A stretch of 64,000 nucleotides of DNA, taken from Halotia branconii CENA392. GTDB taxonomy: Bacteria > Cyanobacteriota > Cyanobacteriia > Cyanobacteriales > Nostocaceae. The position numbers were made by a program, and so were the translations under genes. Position 1 is the first letter of the stretch, and every line of letters starts with the position of its first letter. Location of the stretch: NCBI RefSeq assembly GCF_029953635.1, contig NZ_CP124543.1, positions 1,467,455 to 1,531,454 of the forward strand, written 5' to 3'. A model generated the notes under the pieces. That model saw only the letters and a program-made list of their open reading frames with translations. It was not told the origin of the DNA and did not search any database. This document shows, one piece after another, positions 58,667-64,000 of the stretch.

Positions 58667-59008
58667 ATGGAAAAGATAGAAGAGTATCGCACATATATTC
58701 AAAATCTATTAAGTGAATACGCCAAGGGAAGCCCATCGGATGATGAAGTGGAAACAGAACTGATTTTTGACACGGAACGGGATCATTATCAGGTTGTTTA
58801 TACAGGTTGGAAAAATCGTCAGCCGATGTATGTATGGGTGCGTACTACATCTTGATATAAAAAATGGCAAAATTTGGATACAATATGATGGGACTGAGAT
58901 TGGTATTGCTAATGAGTTAGTGAAGTTATGAGTACCAAAAGAAGATATTGTTTTAGCTTTTCATAAACTCCATTAGTAAGACAGCATACAGGTTTTGCAG
59001 TTAATTAA
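58667..59008 (+). pseudogene. xisI remnant with frameshifts and a nonsense codon
   Basis: The first 60 codons encode the start of XisI (EKIEEYRTYIQNLLSEYAKG; DTERDHYQVVYTGWKNRQPM). After about 58845 the family sequence continues in another frame (HLDIKNGKIWIQYDGTEIGI), hits TGA at 58929-58931 in place of Gly (VKL*VPKEDIVLAFHK), and shifts again before the TGFAVN end at 59008. Clearly a non-functional relic. Confidence 0.85.
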
Positions 59009-59049
59009 TTTAAAGATGAATTTTACAAAATTTTTGGAGAAAATTACTG

Positions 59050-59655
59050 ATGTCGTATAGCGATTTTACTCTAAAAAAAGTTAAACAAACCTTTGGTATA
59101 ACTACTGTTGAAGATCAACCATTTCTACCAAAAATAGAACCGATTGCTCCTGGTATTACTCTTAGTGCATTTTTAGAAGAAAGCTTACCATTAGCTATTG
59201 CTACAGGAAGTGAAAAAGCGCGTTCTGAGTTGATTATTAGTCCGGTTTTATTAGAAGTACGTAAGCTTTTACAAAGAAAAATTAGTTTATTTTCTGGAGT
59301 AGATTTTACTGTAGATCCTGCTTCTGGATTGAGTGGAGTCTGTGATTTTCTTCTGAGTCGTTCATCAGAACAGTTAGAAATTGAAGCTCCAACCGTAGTG
59401 ATTATAGAGGCAAAAAAGGCAGATTTAAATCCGGGTATTGGACAGTGCATTGCAGAAATGATTGCGGCTCAGAAATTTAATGAAATTAATAATCAACCTA
59501 TTTCTACGATTTATGGTAGTGTTACCAATGGGACTGCTTGGCGGTTTCTTGAGTTAACAGAGCAAACTGTCAAGATTGATTTAACAGATTATCCTCTACC
59601 TCCTGTTGATTTAATACTAGGAATTTTAGTGTGGATGGTATCTTTTGGTAAATAA
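59050..59655 (+). CDS. Conserved hypothetical protein with PD-(D/E)XK-like core
   Basis: This 201-residue protein has GLSGVCDFLLSRSS and VVIIEAKKADLNPGIGQCI, spaced as the D and ExK of a PD-(D/E)XK nuclease fold, then MIAAQKFNEINNQPISTIYG. Similar proteins occur widely in cyanobacteria without known function. It stands alone between the xisHI relic and a repeat. Confidence 0.7.
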   Translation: MSYSDFTLKKVKQTFGITTVEDQPFLPKIEPIAPGITLSAFLEESLPLAIATGSEKARSELIISPVLLEVRKLLQRKISLFSGVDFTVDPASGLSGVCDFLLSRSSEQLEIEAPTVVIIEAKKADLNPGIGQCIAEMIAAQKFNEINNQPISTIYGSVTNGTAWRFLELTEQTVKIDLTDYPLPPVDLILGILVWMVSFGK

Positions 59656-59797
59656 ATAATAGTTGAGATTGCTTCATCAAAGCTATCTATTTAGAGTCTC
59701 ATTTTCCAAGCCTGAATTTTAGTCGAGTTTGGATGCTTGAGGGCATGGTTTCTCGATTTCCCAGCAATAATTTCTCGCTTCAATACACTCCAATCCA

Positions 59798-59881
59798 TTG
59801 CTGCTGCTAAGTTTTTAATTACAGTCATAGCTTTTGTCAAGACTCATTAGTAAAATTTTTCTGGAAGTTGAAGCTTGCTGC
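59798..59881 (-). repeat. Duplicate of the PEP-CTERM gene's upstream region and first codons
   Basis: This segment matches 58410-58494 at most positions, including TAAGTTTTTAATTACA.TCAT, AGCTTTTGTCAAGA and GAAGCTTGCTGC. It starts a short minus-strand frame, MTVIKNLAAAM, equivalent to the MNVIKNLSTAI of the PEP-CTERM gene, that then leaves the family. A relic of a deleted paralogue. Confidence 0.75.
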
Positions 59882-59889
59882 GATCGCCT

Positions 59890-62800
59890 TTATGATTTCT
59901 CCTCCAATATCAGTGTAGAATCAGCAGCGCGACCAAATTCTTCTGGTGCATATTGCAGGTGAACTTCTGCACCAGGATATCTAAATGTGCCGGGAGTAAC
60001 GGAACGCACTAAGTAATGCAGATTGTAAACTCCTGGTTCAAGGTGGTCGGCGTAGGCGATAATGCGATCGCGGTAAATTGTTTTAAAGCCAAGTTGCCAA
60101 CTATCTGCTTGTGCTTGTAAAGCAGTAGTAGCTGTTTGAAAACTTTCATCTACTGCTTCAAATCCTGCGGGTAAAGGATCTTTAATGACTAGATGATTTA
60201 CAGGATGGTCGGCGATAACTTCTAAACCAATATCAAACACTTGTCCTGTTTGTAGACTTAATGGTTTATCAAAGGCGTAAAGACCTGTTTTTTGCAATAA
60301 TTTTTCTTCACCTACTTGACTAATTTCCCTGGTGACTCGTAAACCATTAAATCTTCCTGGTTGATTTCCCTGCAAGCGATAATTATAGGCAACTAAATAA
60401 TGTAAAGTACCGTTACCAGATTTTTGCAGAGTTAAATCATGTCGTCCACGGGGTAATTTTGCCATTGGCACTTTTACCTGTAAGCTAGGATTTTGATAGC
60501 CATTAAAGCGATTTTCTCCTAACTTTTGATTAGCTAATTTGACTGTAGCCACAAAATTTGGCGGTGTTGGTTGCAGTTGGCTATATTCTACTAAAGCTGT
60601 CAAAGCTTGGGCATTATCAAAACTAGTTTGCCATGTCCCATTTCTTCGCAGTGCCAGCAGACTTTGAAATAATTTATCTATAACTTCTGGTTGACTTTTT
60701 TGAGCAATAAATAAGCGTAATGCTTGGGCTTGGGCTGTAGTAGGTGAACTCATCCAACCCCAACTGGGAGGTAAACTAATAGCTGCTGTGCGACCAGTTT
60801 CATAGATATTTTGTTGCAACTGCTGCATCATTTTTTGTGATTCATCTTGCCATTGCGAAAATTGAGATAGATATCGCGCTAGTTTAATTTGAGTTACAAC
60901 ATCAAAGTTATTGCGCTGTTGATAAATATCCGATAAGAAGGTATTGCGTTGATCTCCCAATTCTGCTAAAGCGATTAAAGTATGCAGTTGCAGTTGTCTT
61001 TTACAAAGTTGCTGTTTACAAAAGTCATATTGACCTGGGTTGGCTAAAACTTTCTGTAAATATCCTTTGACACGAGATAGCATTGCAGAATCTACTTGAT
61101 TAGCTTTCACCAAAGATGACGCTGCATAACTAGAAACCCAAGGGTCTGATTTTTCCTGTCCTGGGAAAGCAGCAAAACCACCATCTGCATGTTGAAGTTT
61201 TTGTAATTGTGTAATTGCTTGGTTGGCTTTTTGACTAGGATTAAATTCTGCAAATGTCTGATTGTATTGTTTAGCCAAAGTTTGCAGATTAGCCGCAATG
61301 ATTAATTGACTCGCCGCTGGTTCTGCGAATGGTAAATCATTATTTACTAAAACCTGTTGGGCTGGGGCTTTAATTTCTGGAATTAAAGTACTTGCTAGCT
61401 GTACATTTAAACCTCCGGCTGCTGGGAAGACATTTTTCTCAACATTGAGGGGAATTTTTACTTGTTTTTCGGTGACACCAGTTTCAATTACTTGTTCTGT
61501 AATTTCCAGTGGCTTCACATCCAAAGGCACTTCAAAGGCATCTGCTGTACTGTTTAGCTGGGTAGTAAAGCGGACTTTCCCGACTCCCACATTTTCTGCC
61601 AACATGGGAAAGCGATAAGCATGGGTAGCAGTTTCAGCTTGAGTTTGCAAGGAAGTAGTGGTGGGATTTTTATCGCTAAACTTGACTGCACCACTTAATT
61701 CGCCATTAATTGTCAGGTTTCCAGTATTCCCAGTATTGTTAGTTACAGATAGCCCACCAAGGATGCGATCGCCTGGACGGACAAACTGTGGCAATATAGC
61801 ATTAGTTAGCAATGGTTTTGTGGTGATAAATGTAGCATCTCCATTGCCGAAACGCAGATTGCCATCAGTTGCCACAGCCATGACTCGCCATGTAGTTAAA
61901 TCGTCTGGTAATTTAAAGGTTATCTGGGCATTACCAGTGGCATCAGTCAGCACAGAACCGTTGTAGTAAGCTAAAGCTTGGAAATCTTTGCGAACACGAG
62001 TATTTGCCAAACCAGATGATAACCCACCGCCGTAACCCCAACCTTTAGGTTTAGCAACATCTTGTGTTTGTAATATCACATCTGGTCGATTATCACTAAA
62101 GCGGGTAGATATTGGCTGTTCTGCATAAACTGTATCTACCAAATCGGGTGGACGATAACCAGAAAGTTGCAGCACCGCCTCATTCACCACCATGACTGTA
62201 ACTTGTCCTGGGGTGGGATTACCTTGATTGTCTTTTAGTTCTAGCTGTATTGTTTCTTCTTTACCCGGCGAAAGTGATGCTTGAATGGGTTTGACTTGTA
62301 CCTTTAAATATTTATCTTCCAAGTTGACTTTAAAAGGTGCAAAGCCGATTTTGACTAATTTATCTAAACCCGTTGGTTCTACTTGATTTAGAGGTGCGCC
62401 TTGTCTGATTAATACAGCTTGCACTGCTGCATTGGGTAACATTTCTGGTGTAACTGTAAACTGAATTTGTGGTGCGCCTCCCTTGACTTTGGTCATTTGC
62501 TGATAAATGGGTTTGTCTTTAATCACAGCAAAGTACAATTCTGCTTCTGGATAGGGAGATTGAATCAATGCAGTAGCAGTTTCACCGGGTTTAAATTCTG
62601 TTTTATCTAATTTGACTTCTAAAATATCTTGTTCTCTAGAACCCCAAAATACTGGGTTATTTCCAGTTGCCCAAATTTGTAAATCTGTAGCGCTTAATTC
62701 ATTGTTAACATCACTAAAATTCGCTCGAATCCGATAAGATCCTGATTCCGGCGGTGTTAAAATTACAGACTGTGGACTATTTTTGGATTTAAATTCTGCC

Positions 62801-64000
62801 TGTGCAACTGTTTTGTATTCAACTTGATTTTTTGGTGTTTGGCTACCTTCAACTACCTGCGTCACCCTGCTGTATTTGATTTCTTGTAATTCTATACGTA
62901 TCGGTTGATTTTCGATGATTTTACCTGTAGGATCAGTTACTATCACTTCTACAGGTAAAGCTTTACCAGCATCGGCAACAAAATTACTTTTGAGACCAAT
63001 TAAGCGATTAGTTGGTAAGGCTGTAAAAGTTTGAGAATTGGCTACAGATAAATTAGAAACATCAGCAACTTGTACATCAACGCGGTAAGTCATCGGGTAA
63101 GGTAAATCTTGAGCTACTGTTACTGTTTGCTCAGTTTTACCGTTAGCGTTCAGTTGGGTATTAGTTTGCAAAACATCTGTAGGGACGGTAGGGTTTTCTT
63201 CCGGCCAAAACCATTGTCTACCAAAACTAAATTGTTCCCAACCTTTGGGAATAAAATTAGTCTGCTGGCGGGTGACAAAATATTTGGCTTCTCCTCCTTC
63301 TACTGGCGCACCAAATAAATAATTACTTGTTGCTTTCGCCTCGACTTTTTCGCCAATTAGAGCAAATTCCTGATTTAAGTTGAGTTCAACTTTAAAATTC
63401 GGGGGTTTGAACTCCGCTACCCGAAACTCTCCAGAAATTTCATGATCATTCTTAGCTTTTGCTTTAATCGTATAGTAGCCTAAACGCTCAGTATTACTAA
63501 TTGGCAATTCTAAAGAAAACGTCCCAAATTCATTTGTATTTTGTGTACCCAAATCAGTTTTTTGTCCATCAGGATTGACTAAAGTTACTTGGTAAGCAGC
63601 ATTTTTATCTTGCTGAATATTGCCGTTTTGCAAATAGTCAGCAAAAGCAGTCAACCAAGCTTTTTCCCCTGGTTGATATAACTGTCTATCCGAGAAGATA
63701 ACACCACGCGATTCTGGTTTACCATCTTGCCAACCTGCATCAATTCCATGGCCAAAAACACCGCTATATTCTTCTGTTCTCGCGAATGCCCAATCTTGAT
63801 TTTCACGGGCGATTATTAATAATTCTGGCGGTTTGATAAAGCTAGATTTATTAGTAAAACATTGCTGTAAATTATCTTTTTGCAGTTTTAAATTTCCATT
63901 ATCATCAGTTTTACCCGTAGCACAAGGTACTGTTTGAGAACGAGATTTTGCTGTGAGTTTTGATTGATAAATTTCAATAGTTGCGGCTTTGACTGGTGAA
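59890..64000 (-). CDS. Alpha-2-macroglobulin family protein, 5' end beyond the window
   Basis: The minus-strand frame is open to the right edge. A Leu codon at 63654 (LTAFADYLQNG) is internal, since upstream codons encode RGVIFSDRQLYQPGEKAWL, the typical MG-domain text. The protein has several MG domains, the bait-like region (residues about 530-560 of the visible part) and the alpha-helical toroid (FPGQEKSDPWVSSYAASSLV). The usual CxEQ thioester is absent: the place reads LPFAEPAASQL. Bacterial A2Ms trap proteases in the periplasm, usually with PBP1C; no such gene is visible here. Confidence 0.92.
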   Translation of the reverse strand, partial: SPVKAATIEIYQSKLTAKSRSQTVPCATGKTDDNGNLKLQKDNLQQCFTNKSSFIKPPELLIIARENQDWAFARTEEYSGVFGHGIDAGWQDGKPESRGVIFSDRQLYQPGEKAWLTAFADYLQNGNIQQDKNAAYQVTLVNPDGQKTDLGTQNTNEFGTFSLELPISNTERLGYYTIKAKAKNDHEISGEFRVAEFKPPNFKVELNLNQEFALIGEKVEAKATSNYLFGAPVEGGEAKYFVTRQQTNFIPKGWEQFSFGRQWFWPEENPTVPTDVLQTNTQLNANGKTEQTVTVAQDLPYPMTYRVDVQVADVSNLSVANSQTFTALPTNRLIGLKSNFVADAGKALPVEVIVTDPTGKIIENQPIRIELQEIKYSRVTQVVEGSQTPKNQVEYKTVAQAEFKSKNSPQSVILTPPESGSYRIRANFSDVNNELSATDLQIWATGNNPVFWGSREQDILEVKLDKTEFKPGETATALIQSPYPEAELYFAVIKDKPIYQQMTKVKGGAPQIQFTVTPEMLPNAAVQAVLIRQGAPLNQVEPTGLDKLVKIGFAPFKVNLEDKYLKVQVKPIQASLSPGKEETIQLELKDNQGNPTPGQVTVMVVNEAVLQLSGYRPPDLVDTVYAEQPISTRFSDNRPDVILQTQDVAKPKGWGYGGGLSSGLANTRVRKDFQALAYYNGSVLTDATGNAQITFKLPDDLTTWRVMAVATDGNLRFGNGDATFITTKPLLTNAILPQFVRPGDRILGGLSVTNNTGNTGNLTINGELSGAVKFSDKNPTTTSLQTQAETATHAYRFPMLAENVGVGKVRFTTQLNSTADAFEVPLDVKPLEITEQVIETGVTEKQVKIPLNVEKNVFPAAGGLNVQLASTLIPEIKAPAQQVLVNNDLPFAEPAASQLIIAANLQTLAKQYNQTFAEFNPSQKANQAITQLQKLQHADGGFAAFPGQEKSDPWVSSYAASSLVKANQVDSAMLSRVKGYLQKVLANPGQYDFCKQQLCKRQLQLHTLIALAELGDQRNTFLSDIYQQRNNFDVVTQIKLARYLSQFSQWQDESQKMMQQLQQNIYETGRTAAISLPPSWGWMSSPTTAQAQALRLFIAQKSQPEVIDKLFQSLLALRRNGTWQTSFDNAQALTALVEYSQLQPTPPNFVATVKLANQKLGENRFNGYQNPSLQVKVPMAKLPRGRHDLTLQKSGNGTLHYLVAYNYRLQGNQPGRFNGLRVTREISQVGEEKLLQKTGLYAFDKPLSLQTGQVFDIGLEVIADHPVNHLVIKDPLPAGFEAVDESFQTATTALQAQADSWQLGFKTIYRDRIIAYADHLEPGVYNLHYLVRSVTPGTFRYPGAEVHLQYAPEEFGRAADSTLILEEKS

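Overview
The window is cyanobacterial chromosome, most likely from a filamentous, heterocyst-forming (Nostocales-type) strain. Signs are the very frequent HIP1 octamer GCGATCGC, the AT-rich codon use, and the gene families present: principal sigma factor SigA, a high-light-inducible protein, a CcbP-type calcium-binding protein, an XisH/XisI relic, a four-ACT-domain aspartate kinase, DUF1825, several Uma2 nucleases and a PEP-CTERM protein. Small dispersed repeats of the kind known from Nostoc (GGGGGCAGGGAGCAGG, GTCAGTTGTCAGTGG, GAAGTCGAGATTCAAC and others) also fill many intergenic regions. All evidence here is from reading the sequence; no database search was possible.

1-9.6 kb is a RiPP-type biosynthetic region and the most interesting part. 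In order it holds a metallo-beta-lactamase (MBL) fold protein cut by the left edge, two Nif11-leader precursor peptides, a LanM-type class II lanthipeptide synthetase, a broken four-helix-bundle gene flanked by inverted repeats, a second MBL protein with a putative N-terminal leader-binding domain, a 2-oxoglutarate/Fe(II) oxygenase and an unrecognised protein. Both core peptides lack cysteine, and the LanM cyclase half has lost two of its three zinc ligands while the dehydratase half looks intact. The cluster therefore probably makes a dehydrated, non-lanthionine peptide tailored by metal-dependent oxidases or hydrolases.

9.6-28.8 kb is housekeeping mixed with accessory genes: PRC-barrel protein and SMC, Uma2 nucleases, a kinase-TPR protein, aspartate kinase, CcbP-like protein, an acetyltransferase, a patatin with a phage-like insert, a PAS-GGDEF protein whose upstream REC domain is broken by three in-frame stops, and miaA.

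28.8-38.6 kb is an information-processing block: gyrB (with a decayed duplicate of its leader), a fasciclin lipoprotein, a 1.7-kb gene-free stretch, sigA, an HLIP, a GyrA/ParC-type subunit and a single-domain response regulator. 38.9-48.7 kb holds a TPR protein, DUF1825, PBP1A, tyrS, pyrF, ispG, ctpA and a small conserved protein. 48.9-64 kb holds a UvrD-like helicase, a GT39-type membrane glycosyltransferase, a MarR-regulated ferredoxin/SCP2 protein with matching operators, cysA, a PEP-CTERM protein, an xisHI relic, a PD-(D/E)XK-like protein and an alpha-2-macroglobulin that runs off the right edge. In three places (smc, lysC, uvrD-like) dispersed-repeat sequence sits in frame inside a coding region.
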